Notes: generated by a model from the letters alone, not told the origin. Shown: positions 34,630 through 44,793, counted from the first letter of the stretch. The stretch: 64,000 nt of DNA from Paraburkholderia sp. BCC1886 (GCF_900996245.1 NZ_CAAJGK010000022.1:185240-249239), one strand, 5' to 3'. Program-made: numbers and translations.

Positions 34630-35646
34630 ATGGACATCATTCTCGAAACCCGCAACCTGACCACCCGTATCGCGACACCAGCGGGCATCCTGACCGCCGT
34701 CGATCACGTCAATCTGAAGCTGGAACGCGGCCGCGCGCTGGCGCTGGTGGGCGAGTCCGGCTCGGGCAAAAGCATGACCTGCGCGTCGATCGTCGGGCTG
34801 CTGGCGGGCAATGCCAAAGTGGTGGAGGGCGAGGTGCGCTTCAACGACCTGACGTTGACGGACCAGACGGGCGCCGCGTTGCGCCGGATACGCGGCAAAC
34901 GGATCGGCATGGTGCTGCAGGACGCCATGACTTCGCTCAACCCGCTCCTGACGATCGGCGCGCAACTCGCCGAGACGTTCCGGCATCACCGCGGGATTCG
35001 AAACCGGCGCGAGCTGCGCCGCCTGTCGATCGAAGCGCTGGAGGCGGTGGGCATTCCCGCTGCCGCCGAGCGGCTCGCCAGCTATCCGTTCCAGTTCAGC
35101 GGCGGCATGCGGCAGCGCGTGTGCATCGCCATCGCAATTGCCTGCGAGCCGGAACTGCTGCTGTGCGACGAGCCGACCACCGCGCTCGACGTGACCGTGC
35201 AGGCGCAGATTCTGCAATTGCTGCGAACGCTGCAACGGCAGCGCGGCATGACGATTCTGTTCGTCACGCACGATCTGCATCTGGCGCGCAAGTTCTGCGA
35301 CGACGTTGCGGTCATGTACGCGGGACGGATCGTCGAACGCGGTCCGATCGAACAGGTCTTCGCGACCCCGGCGCATCCCTATACCGAAGGCCTGTTGCGT
35401 TCCACGCCCCGACTCGCGGCGCACACGGAGCGCCTCGCGACCCTGCAAGGCGGTGCGCAGGCAGATCGCGCCGACAGCACCGGCTGCCGTTTCGCCGCCC
35501 GTTGCGAGTATGCGCATGCTGGTTGCGCGAGTTACCCCGACTGGTTTGCATGGGACGACGGCGCACGCGCCGCCGCTTGCTGGGAGGTGCCGAACCGAAT
35601 CGCGGTGCCGGCCAACGCGCGTCCGTGGCGAGGGGAAGCCGCATGA
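34630..35646 (+). CDS. oligopeptide-type ABC transporter ATPase, DppD class
   Basis: 338 residues from ATG 34630, with GGAG 6 bp upstream. Walker A GESGSGKS at about residue 43, signature SFSGGMRQR and Walker [13 protein letters not shown] are intact. The C-terminal oligopeptide-transporter extension has the cysteine-rich [14 protein letters not shown] motif, common in DppD/OppD. It pairs with the following ATPase, whose start overlaps this stop (ATGA). Confidence 0.93.
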   Translation: MDIILETRNLTTRIATPAGILTAVDHVNLKLERGRALALVGESGSGKSMTCASIVGLLAGNAKVVEGEVRFNDLTLTDQTGAALRRIRGKRIGMVLQDAMTSLNPLLTIGAQLAETFRHHRGIRNRRELRRLSIEALEAVGIPAAAERLASYPFQFSGGMRQRVCIAIAIACEPELLLCDEPTTALDVTVQAQILQLLRTLQRQRGMTILFVTHDLHLARKFCDDVAVMYAGRIVERGPIEQVFATPAHPYTEGLLRSTPRLAAHTERLATLQGGAQADRADSTGCRFAARCEYAHAGCASYPDWFAWDDGARAAACWEVPNRIAVPANARPWRGEAA

Positions 35647-36641
35647 GCGAGACCGGTTTCGTCCACGCAGAGAACCTGCATCGAACCTACAGCGTGCGGC
35701 GCGGTCTGTTCGGCCGCGCGCGTGCGCTGCATGCGGTGTCGGGTGTGTCATTCGAGATTCCCAAGGGAGAAACCTTCGGCCTCGTGGGCGAATCGGGCTC
35801 GGGGAAAAGCACCATCGCGCGCATGCTGCTGGCGGCCGAACCGGCGACCAGCGGACAGGTGCGGATCGGCGACCTCGTACTCGGCAGTCTCGACGCGTCC
35901 GGCGAAAAGCGTCTGCGGCGCACGGTGCAACCGGTGCTGCAGGACCCGTATAGCGCGTTGAGTCCGCATTTACGCGTGGCGGGTATCGTTGGCGAGCCGC
36001 TTGGTGCGCACGGTTTGCGGCAAGGTGCCGAGCGCGACCCGTACATCGATTCGATACTGAACAGCGTGGGCCTCGCTTCTTCCCTGCGCCGCCGCTATCC
36101 GCGCGAACTGAGCGGCGGCCAGCGGCAGCGGGTCGCCATCGCGCGCGCCCTTGCGCTCGAACCGCAGGCGCTGGTGCTCGACGAACCTGTTTCCGCACTC
36201 GACGTCTCCGTGCAGGCGCAGATTCTGAATCTGCTGAAAGACCTACAGCGCGAGCGCGGCTTGAGCTATCTGCTGATCTCGCACGATCTCGCCGTCGTCG
36301 CCTATATGGCGAGCCGGGTCGGCGTGCTCTATCTCGGCGAGATGATGGAGCAGGGCACGCGCGACGACGTGATACGCCGCGCGCGTCACCCGTACACGCA
36401 GGCGCTGATCGCGTCGAGCGAGGCGGGCCTCGACGGCCCGGTGGCCGCGCGCGGCGAGATTCCGTCGCCGCTCGATCTGCCGCCGGGGTGTCTGTTCGAG
36501 CCGCGCTGTCCGCATGCGAGCGCGCGCTGCCGCAACGAGCGGCCCGCATTGCGCCCGCTGTCGGCGACTCACCGCATTGCCTGTCATTTCGATCTGCCCG
36601 CGGTGGATGCGGTCAGCTCCGCCGACGCTTCCCTCTCATGA
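35643..36641 (+). CDS. oligopeptide-type ABC transporter ATPase, DppF class
   Basis: 332 residues from ATG 35643. Walker [10 protein letters not shown], signature LSGGQRQRV and Walker B LVLDEPVSALD are complete, and the C-terminal extension has CLFEPRCPHASARC. As the second ATPase it energises import with the DppD-type subunit. The monooxygenase gene follows 21 bp later. Confidence 0.93.
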   Translation: MSETGFVHAENLHRTYSVRRGLFGRARALHAVSGVSFEIPKGETFGLVGESGSGKSTIARMLLAAEPATSGQVRIGDLVLGSLDASGEKRLRRTVQPVLQDPYSALSPHLRVAGIVGEPLGAHGLRQGAERDPYIDSILNSVGLASSLRRRYPRELSGGQRQRVAIARALALEPQALVLDEPVSALDVSVQAQILNLLKDLQRERGLSYLLISHDLAVVAYMASRVGVLYLGEMMEQGTRDDVIRRARHPYTQALIASSEAGLDGPVAARGEIPSPLDLPPGCLFEPRCPHASARCRNERPALRPLSATHRIACHFDLPAVDAVSSADASLS

Positions 36642-36662
36642 ACGTGAGCACGACTTCTTTCC

Positions 36663-38063
36663 ATGGCTAAAGAGATTCGCATCAACGCTTTCGTACTCGC
36701 CGCGCCGTCGCATCTGTCGGCGGGTTTATGGCGGCATCCGCGCGATCGTTCGCTCGAGTACAACCGCCTCGCTTACTGGACCGATCTTGCGCGTATCGCC
36801 GAAAACGGCTTTTTCGACGGCATTTTTCTCGCGGACGGTATCAGCCTGTACGACGTCTACAAGGGCAGCAGCGACCCGGCATTAAGGCTCGGCGTGCAGT
36901 TTCCGCGACTCGACCCGGTGCTGCTGATCTCCGCGATGGCGCACGTCACACAGCATCTCGGCTTCGGTGTCACGAGCAGCGTGACCTACGAGCCGCCGTA
37001 TCTGTTCGCGCGCCGCATGAATACGCTCGACCATCTGACGGGCGGACGGGTCGGCTGGAATATCGTCACGAGTTTCGGCGACAGCGGCACGCGTGCGCTG
37101 AAGGGCGAGACGGCGAAGCCGCACGACACCCGCTACGAAATTGCCGAGGAATACATGGAGCTGGTCTACAAGCTCTGGGAAGCGAGCTGGGAAGACGACG
37201 CCGCGCTGCGCGACCGCGCGGCGAGCGTTTTCGTCGATCCGTCGAAGGTGCATGTGATCGACCATCAGGGCGAGCATTTTCGCAGTCAGGGCATCTTTAT
37301 CGGCGAGCCCTCGCCGCAACGATCGCCGGTGCTGTATCAGGCCGGTGCGTCCGGGCGCGGGCGCGAATTCGCCGCGCGTCACGCCGAATGCGTGTTCGTC
37401 GGCGGGCCGACGAAGCGGATCGTGCGCGATATCGTGAGCGACATACGCGAGCGCGCGGTGAAGTTCGGCCGTCGGCCAGAGGACATCGCGTTCTTCGCGT
37501 CGCTCGCGGTGATTCCCGCCGCGACCAGCGAAGCGGCGCACGCCAAACATCGCGACTATCTGCAATACGCGAGTCACGAAGGCACGGCTGCGTTGCTGTC
37601 GCGCTGGACCGGGATCGACTTTTCGACCTATCAACTGGACGATGTGCTCAAGCACGTGCACACCGAAGGCATGCAATCGGCGATCGCGCGCTATACCGCG
37701 GACGTGGATCGTCAATGGACCTTGCGGGAAGTGCTGGAACGCGCCGCGATAGGCGGCGGTGGCGCGCTGGCGATCGGCTCGCCCGCCGAAGTGGCCGACG
37801 AGATGCAGTCGTGGATGGAAGAAACGGGTATCGACGGTTTCAATCTGGGTTATGTACTCGCGCACGAGAGTTTCAGCGACTTCGCCGAACTCGTCGTGCC
37901 GGAATTGCAGCGGCGTGGTGTCTACAAGCGCGCCTACCGCGACGGCACGCTGCGCGAAAAGCTGTTCGGAGCGGGGCCGACCTTGCCCGACTCCCATCCC
38001 GGCGCCGATGCGGCGCGGCAACTCCGGCGCGACGCGCCGGAACCGTCCGGTTCTCACGCCTGA
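36663..38063 (+). CDS. LLM-class flavin-dependent monooxygenase (NtaA/SnaA/DszA type)
   Basis: 466 residues, full length for the bacterial-luciferase-like FMNH2-dependent group. The start KEIRINAFVLAAPSHLSAGL and the segment TGGRVGWNIVTSF are diagnostic of the NtaA/SnaA/DszA subfamily, which oxidises chelators, sulphur heterocycles or pristinamycin. No flavin reductase is next to it, so FMNH2 must come from elsewhere. It lies between the ATPases and the binding protein of one importer, suggesting oxidative attack on the imported compound. Confidence 0.92.
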   Translation: MAKEIRINAFVLAAPSHLSAGLWRHPRDRSLEYNRLAYWTDLARIAENGFFDGIFLADGISLYDVYKGSSDPALRLGVQFPRLDPVLLISAMAHVTQHLGFGVTSSVTYEPPYLFARRMNTLDHLTGGRVGWNIVTSFGDSGTRALKGETAKPHDTRYEIAEEYMELVYKLWEASWEDDAALRDRAASVFVDPSKVHVIDHQGEHFRSQGIFIGEPSPQRSPVLYQAGASGRGREFAARHAECVFVGGPTKRIVRDIVSDIRERAVKFGRRPEDIAFFASLAVIPAATSEAAHAKHRDYLQYASHEGTAALLSRWTGIDFSTYQLDDVLKHVHTEGMQSAIARYTADVDRQWTLREVLERAAIGGGGALAIGSPAEVADEMQSWMEETGIDGFNLGYVLAHESFSDFAELVVPELQRRGVYKRAYRDGTLREKLFGAGPTLPDSHPGADAARQLRRDAPEPSGSHA

Positions 38064-38112
38064 CGCGTCATCCGCTTTATTTCTGATATTCAACGCAATA
38101 CGGAGTGCATTC

Positions 38113-39672
38113 ATGATTCACAGGCTTTTCGCCGGCCGTGCAGGGACGACCCTTGCATCGGCCGTCTTCGGTATGGCGTTGCTTGCCGGCGCGGCGCCCG
38201 CGCATGCGGTCGGCGGCAAGCCGGCGGTCGATAAAAATACCCTCGTGGTGGCGCTGTCGGCGGAACCGGGCAATCTCGATCCGCAAGTCGCGCCCAGTGT
38301 CGATTCGGCCAAGTACGCATGGAACGTGTTCGACACGCTGTATGGGTTCGACCGGACCGGCCAGCTCGTGCCGCGTCTGGCTACCGCGTACAGGATCAGC
38401 GACGACGGATTGACCTATACGTTCACGCTGCGTGCCGGCGTGAAGTTCCAGAACGGCGACGCCTTCACGTCGGCGGATGTGAAGTACTCGCTCGAACGCG
38501 TGCTGGCACCCGCAACCAGGAGCACACGTCGACCGTATTTCGTCAATACGGTGGAGTCGGTGAGTGCACCGGATGCGCACACGGTCGTGTTCAAACTCTC
38601 GCAGCGTGACGGCGCGTTTCTGAACAAGATTGCGGGCTACCTGTATATCGTTCCGCAGAAGTACACCGAGTCGCTGCCCAACCCCGAGGCTTTCGCGCTG
38701 GCGCCGATCGGCACGGGTCCTTATCGCGTCGCTTCGCACACGGTGGGGCAGTCGCTGGTGCTCACGCGTTTCGACGGTTTCTGGGGAACGAAGCCGGGCA
38801 TCGAGACGATTCGCTACCGCTTCATTGCGGAGCCGTCGAGCCGCGTGAGCGCGCTGCTGAACGGCGAGGTGGATCTGTCGACGGACGTCAGCGCGTCGGA
38901 TGCGGAGCGTCTACGCAGCGACAACAAGGTGGCGGTGCTGTCGGTGCCGGGCGGCAGTCCGCTGCACGTGCGCATCTATTCGAAGGACCCGTCGAGCCCG
39001 TTCAGCAAACGTGACGTGCGGCTCGCGCTGAACTATGCGATCGATCGCGACGCGATTATCAAAAGCGTGTTTCGCGGCGCGGCCGCGCCGCTCGCGTCGA
39101 CCATTCCGTCGAGCTATCCATACGGCAGCAATCCCGATCTGAAACCTTACCCGTACGATCCGGCGAAGGCGCGCAAGCTGCTGGCCGATGCGGGTTATCC
39201 GAAGGGCTTCGACACCAGCGTCTACTGCGCGGCCGCCTTCCCGCGCACGCTGTGCGAAGCGGTTGCTGCCTACTGGTCGCAAATCGGTGTGCGGGCGCAG
39301 ATCAAGGTGGTCGATTACGTCGCGTTCAACCGGATCAACAACGTGCATCAGAGCGGCCCGCTCGCGTTCTCCGAATTTGGCAATGCCATCTACGATCCGA
39401 TTCACGTGATCGGCGGATCGGTGGCGAAGGACGGCACGTGGTCGGACTACTACAACCCGCAGGTCCAGGCGCTGATCGACAAGGTGGGCGGCGAGTCGGA
39501 CCGCGGCAAGCGCGATGCGCTATTCCGCCAGATTCTCGCGCTGACGCATGACGACGGCGAAGCGGTGCTGATCGCCGAACTCAGGCTGAACTATCTGAAA
39601 GACCCGTCGCTCGACTGGCAGCCGCAGTCGGCCGGTTGGAATCTGGAGTTCCGCTCGGCGGTGTGGAAGTAG
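38113..39672 (+). CDS. ABC transporter substrate-binding protein (peptide/SBP_bac_5 family)
   Basis: 519 residues from ATG 38113. A signal peptide ends about residue 36 (AAPAHA-VGG). The SBP_bac_5 core starts NTLVVALSAEPGNLDP and includes AWNVFDTLYGFDRTG and KFQNGDAFTSADVKYSLERV. It is the periplasmic receptor for the DppBCDF-like importer. Position after the monooxygenase is slightly unusual but all genes face the same way with short gaps. Ligand not predictable; oligopeptides, opines or amino-acid conjugates are possible. Confidence 0.92.
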   Translation: MIHRLFAGRAGTTLASAVFGMALLAGAAPAHAVGGKPAVDKNTLVVALSAEPGNLDPQVAPSVDSAKYAWNVFDTLYGFDRTGQLVPRLATAYRISDDGLTYTFTLRAGVKFQNGDAFTSADVKYSLERVLAPATRSTRRPYFVNTVESVSAPDAHTVVFKLSQRDGAFLNKIAGYLYIVPQKYTESLPNPEAFALAPIGTGPYRVASHTVGQSLVLTRFDGFWGTKPGIETIRYRFIAEPSSRVSALLNGEVDLSTDVSASDAERLRSDNKVAVLSVPGGSPLHVRIYSKDPSSPFSKRDVRLALNYAIDRDAIIKSVFRGAAAPLASTIPSSYPYGSNPDLKPYPYDPAKARKLLADAGYPKGFDTSVYCAAAFPRTLCEAVAAYWSQIGVRAQIKVVDYVAFNRINNVHQSGPLAFSEFGNAIYDPIHVIGGSVAKDGTWSDYYNPQVQALIDKVGGESDRGKRDALFRQILALTHDDGEAVLIAELRLNYLKDPSLDWQPQSAGWNLEFRSAVWK

Positions 39673-39755
39673 GGGGCCGCCGTGTGTCGCGAAGGCTGCG
39701 GGCCATCTACGGCCGGCGGAAGATGCCTGGGTCGGATCAGGTTGACTCAGTCTTT

Positions 39756-39789
39756 CTCATGAGATTCGAGAATACTCAAATCTCATGAG
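39756..39789. terminator. long near-perfect hairpin between convergent genes
   Basis: Arms CTCATGAGATTCGAG (39756-39770) and its partner at 39775-39789 pair with a single mismatch around an AATA loop. It lies between the convergent binding-protein and TDT transporter genes, so a bidirectional 3' end role is likely, although neither side has a T-tract. Confidence 0.5.
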
Positions 39790-39812
39790 CAGTCTCGATA
39801 CTCCACGCCAGA

Positions 39813-40835
39813 TCAGACTTTACCCACTGCCTGCGCGCGCAGCGCCGCCGCCGGTTTTTCCGGCAGGCTCGCAATCCGTGCTGCCGCCGCCGGCAACAAC
39901 TTGCCTGTCGCCAGCAACTGCAATGTCCTGGCAATCAGGATGGCGATGACGATGTTCGCCACGATGAACAAGCCAATCGCCAGCCATTGAATCGCGCCGG
40001 TCGCGCCGCGCTCGACCATCCGCATGGCCATGGTCGGAAGCGCGGCGACACCGAAGCTGAATGCCCAGTACCCTGCGTTGAACGGTTGTTGCCGTACCCA
40101 GGGCAACAGGCGGATTATCAACAGCGCCTGAAACAGCCCATAGCCGAACAGCAGCTGCGCGAACAGATCCGGCACGCCGCCGGTGAGTGCAAGATACGCG
40201 ACGCCGCCGACCACCGGCGGGGCCAGTTGCACGCCGAGAGTCGGGCGCAGAGCGGGCGCCATCGGCTCGTTCACGGCGACCCGGTGCAGGATGATCGATT
40301 CGATCGCAAGCCATGACAGCAAACCGGCGCCGAACAGCCACGCCGCGAGATGAGGCCAGCCGAGGGTTGCCGCAGCCGTCGCACCCACGAATCCCGGCGC
40401 TACGGTGGGCAGATAGATGGCCGGGGTCACGAGTTCCGGCTTGCGTCCGCCTTGCCACAGCCGTCCCTGGAAGGACAGGCCGAGCATCAATTCTCCGGCG
40501 ATACCGAGCACGAACAGCGCGATCGCCAACGTCCGCGAGTACGCCAGCACCGCCTGAGCCGCCAGCAACGTCGAAACCGGCAGCAGCGAGACAAACTGCG
40601 ATTGCATCGGATCGGCCAATTCGGCTTGCGCCGTGCTTCGGTCCGCGATCCATTTCTGCAGGTACATGGCCACCAGAAACAGCCAGAAGGCCACGCTGAC
40701 AATCGTGAACGCGGTGGCCGCGTCGGCCGGAAAGCCCCAGATGCGGACCGCGACACGCCATGCATTCGCCAATGCCAGCAGCCCGACGGCGATGCCGAAA
40801 AATCCAACCGGGATGAACCTGCGCGTGTTTTCCAT
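39813..40835 (-). CDS. TDT family (TehA-like) membrane transporter
   Basis: 340 residues with about ten membrane helices, fitting the tellurite-resistance/dicarboxylate transporter family of chloride-channel-like or C4-dicarboxylate exporters. Recognisable stretches are PVGFFGIAVGLLALANAW and GYWAFSFGVAALPTMAM. Substrate is unknown. It is divergent from an AraC regulator with 147 bp between them, a common regulator-target arrangement. Confidence 0.82.
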   Translation of the reverse strand: MENTRRFIPVGFFGIAVGLLALANAWRVAVRIWGFPADAATAFTIVSVAFWLFLVAMYLQKWIADRSTAQAELADPMQSQFVSLLPVSTLLAAQAVLAYSRTLAIALFVLGIAGELMLGLSFQGRLWQGGRKPELVTPAIYLPTVAPGFVGATAAATLGWPHLAAWLFGAGLLSWLAIESIILHRVAVNEPMAPALRPTLGVQLAPPVVGGVAYLALTGGVPDLFAQLLFGYGLFQALLIIRLLPWVRQQPFNAGYWAFSFGVAALPTMAMRMVERGATGAIQWLAIGLFIVANIVIAILIARTLQLLATGKLLPAAAARIASLPEKPAAALRAQAVGKV

Positions 40836-40982
40836 GACCGATCTCCTGTGCTGGCAACCAGTGGGCCGCCCGTGCAGCTAATATCGGGCTTTCCAGTCCC
40901 GGTCGCCGCGCCAGGAGTCTCGGAAAAGCGCGCGATCGTCTCGAACTCGCGTTGAAGCCCCCTTGCCAGGAGCAGATCGACC

Positions 40983-41903
40983 ATGCAAGCGCTCGACCAG
41001 CTGATACGCCTCGCCCGGATACAGGGGATGCTCGACTTGCGGTGTCTGTTCATCGGGCCGCTCGACGTCGACCACCCGCCCGAACCGCCGGGCACCGCGG
41101 CTTTCCACGTAATCCTGTCGGGCCAGTGCTCGTTGCGTCGCAAAGGGGGCGCCCAGGTCGATCTGGCTGCGGGCGATGTCGTCGTTTTGCCGCGAGGCGA
41201 CGCGCATATGATCAGCGTCTCGGGCGAAGCCGCCGCTGCGCGAATGCCCACTACGCTGGTCAACGGTGCCGTGCCGGTGCGCAGCAACCTCGAGGGTGGC
41301 CCGCCCAGTCTCGATCTGCTCTGCGGCCGCTTCGCCTACGCGCCGCCGACACCCTTGATGGACGCGCTCCCCGACGTGATTCAGGTCAGATTCCCGGACC
41401 AGCCGCTGGAATGGATGGTCGCAACCTTGCGAAGCGAGTCGGAAGAAGCGCGGGCGGGTGCCGAGTCGATCGTCACCGCGATATCGACGGCCTTGTTCAC
41501 GATGATCTTGCGGGTGTGGTTGGCGGATGCGCCCCGACTCGGCGGGATTCTGGCGTTGCTGTCGCATAAGCGTATCGGCCAGGCGATGCTCGCCATGCTC
41601 GGCGCGCCCGGGGAAGCATGGACGCTGGCAAGGCTTGCCGAACAGGCCGCGATGTCCCGCGCCAGTTTCATGCGCGTCTACGCGACGCTGGCGACCGAGC
41701 CGCCACTGCAATTGCTCGGCACGATCCGGATGCAACTGGCAGGCCGCCTCCTGACTGAGTCGTCGCGCAAGATCGGCGATATTGCGGCCGAGGTCGGCTA
41801 CAACTCGGAGGCGGCCTTCTCCAAACGATTCAAGGAAGTGTTCGCGCTGTCGCCTGGACGCTACCGGCACGAGCGTGCGGCGGACGACGCGCCAGACGCG
41901 TAA
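40983..41903 (+). CDS. AraC family regulator with cupin domain
   Basis: 306 residues. The N-terminal cupin-type sensing domain (Cupin_6-like) covers about residues 1-190 and contains LAAGDVVVLPRGDAHMI. The C-terminal AraC HTH pair has ARLAEQAAMSRASFMRVY and IGDIAAEVGYNSEAAFSKRF. It probably regulates the divergent TDT transporter. The 3' end overlaps the edge of a degraded transporter fragment on the opposite strand. Confidence 0.88.
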   Translation: MQALDQLIRLARIQGMLDLRCLFIGPLDVDHPPEPPGTAAFHVILSGQCSLRRKGGAQVDLAAGDVVVLPRGDAHMISVSGEAAAARMPTTLVNGAVPVRSNLEGGPPSLDLLCGRFAYAPPTPLMDALPDVIQVRFPDQPLEWMVATLRSESEEARAGAESIVTAISTALFTMILRVWLADAPRLGGILALLSHKRIGQAMLAMLGAPGEAWTLARLAEQAAMSRASFMRVYATLATEPPLQLLGTIRMQLAGRLLTESSRKIGDIAAEVGYNSEAAFSKRFKEVFALSPGRYRHERAADDAPDA

Positions 41904-42105
41904 CGCGAGCACGGTGACGACGATCAGTCCGAGCACGATCAGTACGGCGCCCGATACGCGTTCGAGCCAGGGCAGCGCCTGTGCGAACCTGCGCAGCACG
42001 GCCTGGTTGCCGATGACGATGGCCACCAGCAGATCTCACAGCAGCACGACACTGAACATCCACGTGCCGTAGACCGTTTTCCAGGCGGCGCTCGCGCCGG
42101 CTCCG
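41870..42105 (-). pseudogene. remnant of a small membrane exporter (LysE/RhtB-like)
   Basis: Minus-strand translation between the TonB receptor stop and the AraC gene gives AWKTVYGTWMFSVVLL, a TGA stop at 42036-42038, then DLLVAIVIGN and FAQALPWLERVSGAVLIVLG, which resembles the C-terminal helices of LysE-type amino-acid exporters. The family N-terminus is missing and a TGG-to-TGA change would explain the stop. No intact start or expected stop remains, so this looks like a decaying gene end. The family call is tentative. Confidence 0.5.
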
Positions 42106-44610
42106 TCACCAGAGATACCTTACCGTACCGATGATCGCGCGGCGCTCGCCGAACTCGCACGAGCCTGCGCTCTGGCAGCCGGTCAGATATTCGCGATCGC
42201 CGACGTTCTGCACGTTGATGGCCAGCGACGCGCCTTTCAAACGTCCGTCGATATGGCCCAGATCGTAGCGCGCCATCAGATCGAACACGGCGTAGCTCGC
42301 GGTCTTCCACAGATTGGCGGTGTCGCCGTAAGAACCGCTGGTGTAGCGCACGCCCGCGCCGACTTCGAGCCCCGACAGCGCCGCACGGTCGAAGCTATAC
42401 GTGGCCCACAGGCTCGCCTGATGCTTCGGTATCAGCGGCAACTGCTTGCCGGGTTGCGACGCCGTGTTCGACGCCAGCACGCGCGTGTCGGTGAACGAGT
42501 AACTGGCGATCAGCTTGATCTGTCGCGTAAGTGCGGCGCGCGCTTCCAGTTCGACGCCGCGCGAGCCGACTTCACCGGTCTGCACGGCATACAGAATGTT
42601 CTCGGGGTCGGGCGTCAGCACGTCTTTCTGCTTCATGTCGAAGAGCGAGACCGCGAACAACGCATCGAAACTCTTCGGCTGATACTTGATGCCGATTTCC
42701 GTCTGCTGGCCGCGTGTCGGCGTGTAGGGACGGCTGCCCGATTCCGGCGACGTCGTGCCGATCTGCGGTTCGAACGACGTCGAGTAACTGACGTAGGGCG
42801 CCACGCCGCTGTCGAACAGATACCCGAGCGCGGCGCGTCCGGTGAACGCATTGTCGTTCGCGTAGCTGGTCAGGTTGGTGCGCCGGTTGTTCAGCGACGC
42901 GCGCGACCAGTCGTTGCGCCCGCTCAGCGTCAGAATCCAGCGGTCGAGCTTCACCTGATCCTGCAGATACACGCCGTACTGGTTCAACGTCTGCAGGTTG
43001 TTCGCGGTGTAGGTGATAGCCGGCGTCACGCCGGTGTTGACCGGATTGAAAATGTCGATCGAACTCGTCGCGACCGTGCCGGTGTAGTTGTCGATGGTTT
43101 CGCGGCGGAAGTCGAAGCCCGCGAGGATCGTGTGCTCCAGTCCGAACGTCCTGAACTTGCCCTGCACCTGGTTATCGACCGTGAACTCGTCCATGCTGCG
43201 GTTGATGTCCGTCGTGCGCCGCAGCAGCGTGCGGTAATCGCTCGGCAGGCCGGTCGCCGGATCGGTGACGAAGCCGTTGCCCCACGTCGAATAGTTGTGG
43301 GTTTTGACATGCGCATAGCGCACGGCCTGCTTGACCTTCCAGTCGTCGTTGAACGCGTGATCCGCTTCGTAACCGACCGCATAATATTCACGGTTCAACG
43401 CGTCGCGGCCGGCGTCGCCGAGATTCAGATTCGAATGAATCTGCCCGAGCGGATTGGCGTAAAGGGTGCCGTACGCGGGATAGTATTGCGTCGCGATGCC
43501 GGCGTCGTCCTTCTGATACTGCGCGAGCAGTGTGAACGAGGTGTCGGCGCTCGGGTGGAACGTCAGGCTCGGGGCAAGGTAGGTGCGGTTGTCGTCGGCG
43601 CCGTCCACTTGCGTGCCGCTATCGCGTCGCAGTGCGACGAAACGGTACAGCAACTTGCCGTCAGGATCGACCGGCCCGCTGAAATCGAATGCGCCCTGCA
43701 CGCGATCGTGGCTGCCGCCGTCCAGTTGCACTTCATGACGCGCGTCTTCGGTGGGCCGCTTGCTCGTCATGCTGATAATGCCGCCGGGCGGATTCTGGCC
43801 GAACAGCACCGACGACGGTCCGCGCACGACTTCCACGCGTTCGAGGCCGAAGGGTTCGGATTGCGTGCCCTGGCCGCCGAGACCATACGGCAGCATCAGG
43901 CCGTCCAGGTAGAAGTTCGGCATGAAGCCGCGCACGCGCACATAGTCGCGGTCGGTCGTGACGCCGAACGTATCGCCGCGCACGCCGGGCGAATAGCGCA
44001 GCGTCGCACCGACACTTTGCGCCGCCTGATCCGCGATCTGGCCGGCGGTCACGACCGAGATCGATTGCGGCGTTTCGAGCAGCGGCGTGTCGGTCTTGGT
44101 GCCCGCCGCGCTGCGCAGCGCCACATAGCCGTCCGTCTCCGTCCACGCTGTTTCGACGTGGCCTTTGACGTGAACTGGCTTGAGCATCGTCGGATCCGTA
44201 CTGGCGGGCGGCGTGGGCAGCCGGTACAGCTTGTAGGCGCCGCCCTCGACCAGCGTGGCGGCGACGCCCGAACCCCGCAGCAACGTATCGAGACCTTCCG
44301 ACGGCGCATACGAGCCGTGCAGTCCCGCGCTTTGCACGCCATGAGTCAGCGCGGGATCGGTGCCGATCATCAAGCCCGAGTGGCGGCCGAACGCGATCAA
44401 CGCGTCGTCCAGGTTGCCGGCGGGAATGTCGTAGCGGCGCACGTCGTCGCGGCGCACGTCGTCGCCGGCATGGGGCGATTGCGCGTGCGCATCGGTCGCG
44501 CTCAGCACGGGTGCCGCACTGGCGAAGGTCATGGCAATCGCCAGCGCGAAAAGATTCGGTGCACGACGGAAAGCGCGGCGCGTGGTGGCGCGTGAATGAA
44601 CTGAAACCAT
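42106..44610 (-). CDS. TonB-dependent siderophore receptor with signalling domain
   Basis: 834 residues. A signal peptide ends around residue 43. A secretin/TonB short N-terminal (STN) domain occupies about 55-118 (RYDIPAGNLDDALIAFGRHSG), indicating transmembrane signalling to FecR. The plug starts near VALRSAAGTKTDTPLLETPQ and the barrel ends in TVRYLW, an aromatic outer-membrane signature. It is the ferri-siderophore receptor class (FecA/FpvA-like). It lies downstream of the FecR and sigma-factor genes in the same direction. Confidence 0.92.
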   Translation of the reverse strand: MVSVHSRATTRRAFRRAPNLFALAIAMTFASAAPVLSATDAHAQSPHAGDDVRRDDVRRYDIPAGNLDDALIAFGRHSGLMIGTDPALTHGVQSAGLHGSYAPSEGLDTLLRGSGVAATLVEGGAYKLYRLPTPPASTDPTMLKPVHVKGHVETAWTETDGYVALRSAAGTKTDTPLLETPQSISVVTAGQIADQAAQSVGATLRYSPGVRGDTFGVTTDRDYVRVRGFMPNFYLDGLMLPYGLGGQGTQSEPFGLERVEVVRGPSSVLFGQNPPGGIISMTSKRPTEDARHEVQLDGGSHDRVQGAFDFSGPVDPDGKLLYRFVALRRDSGTQVDGADDNRTYLAPSLTFHPSADTSFTLLAQYQKDDAGIATQYYPAYGTLYANPLGQIHSNLNLGDAGRDALNREYYAVGYEADHAFNDDWKVKQAVRYAHVKTHNYSTWGNGFVTDPATGLPSDYRTLLRRTTDINRSMDEFTVDNQVQGKFRTFGLEHTILAGFDFRRETIDNYTGTVATSSIDIFNPVNTGVTPAITYTANNLQTLNQYGVYLQDQVKLDRWILTLSGRNDWSRASLNNRRTNLTSYANDNAFTGRAALGYLFDSGVAPYVSYSTSFEPQIGTTSPESGSRPYTPTRGQQTEIGIKYQPKSFDALFAVSLFDMKQKDVLTPDPENILYAVQTGEVGSRGVELEARAALTRQIKLIASYSFTDTRVLASNTASQPGKQLPLIPKHQASLWATYSFDRAALSGLEVGAGVRYTSGSYGDTANLWKTASYAVFDLMARYDLGHIDGRLKGASLAINVQNVGDREYLTGCQSAGSCEFGERRAIIGTVRYLW

Positions 44611-44793
44611 GAAAAGGCCTTGAATCGATCGTTAGATGGACGACGTTGCCGTGCGCCTCGGCATCGTCTTATGAGGTCTAACGCGCGAAATGCGAAACAG
44701 TGCCGGATTTTTTTCGGTGGGTTGGGTAGGTGGGTGTCGTCGATGGACGAGTCAGGGCGTCGGCAGAAAAATGCAACCGCGGCGGTAACGCAA

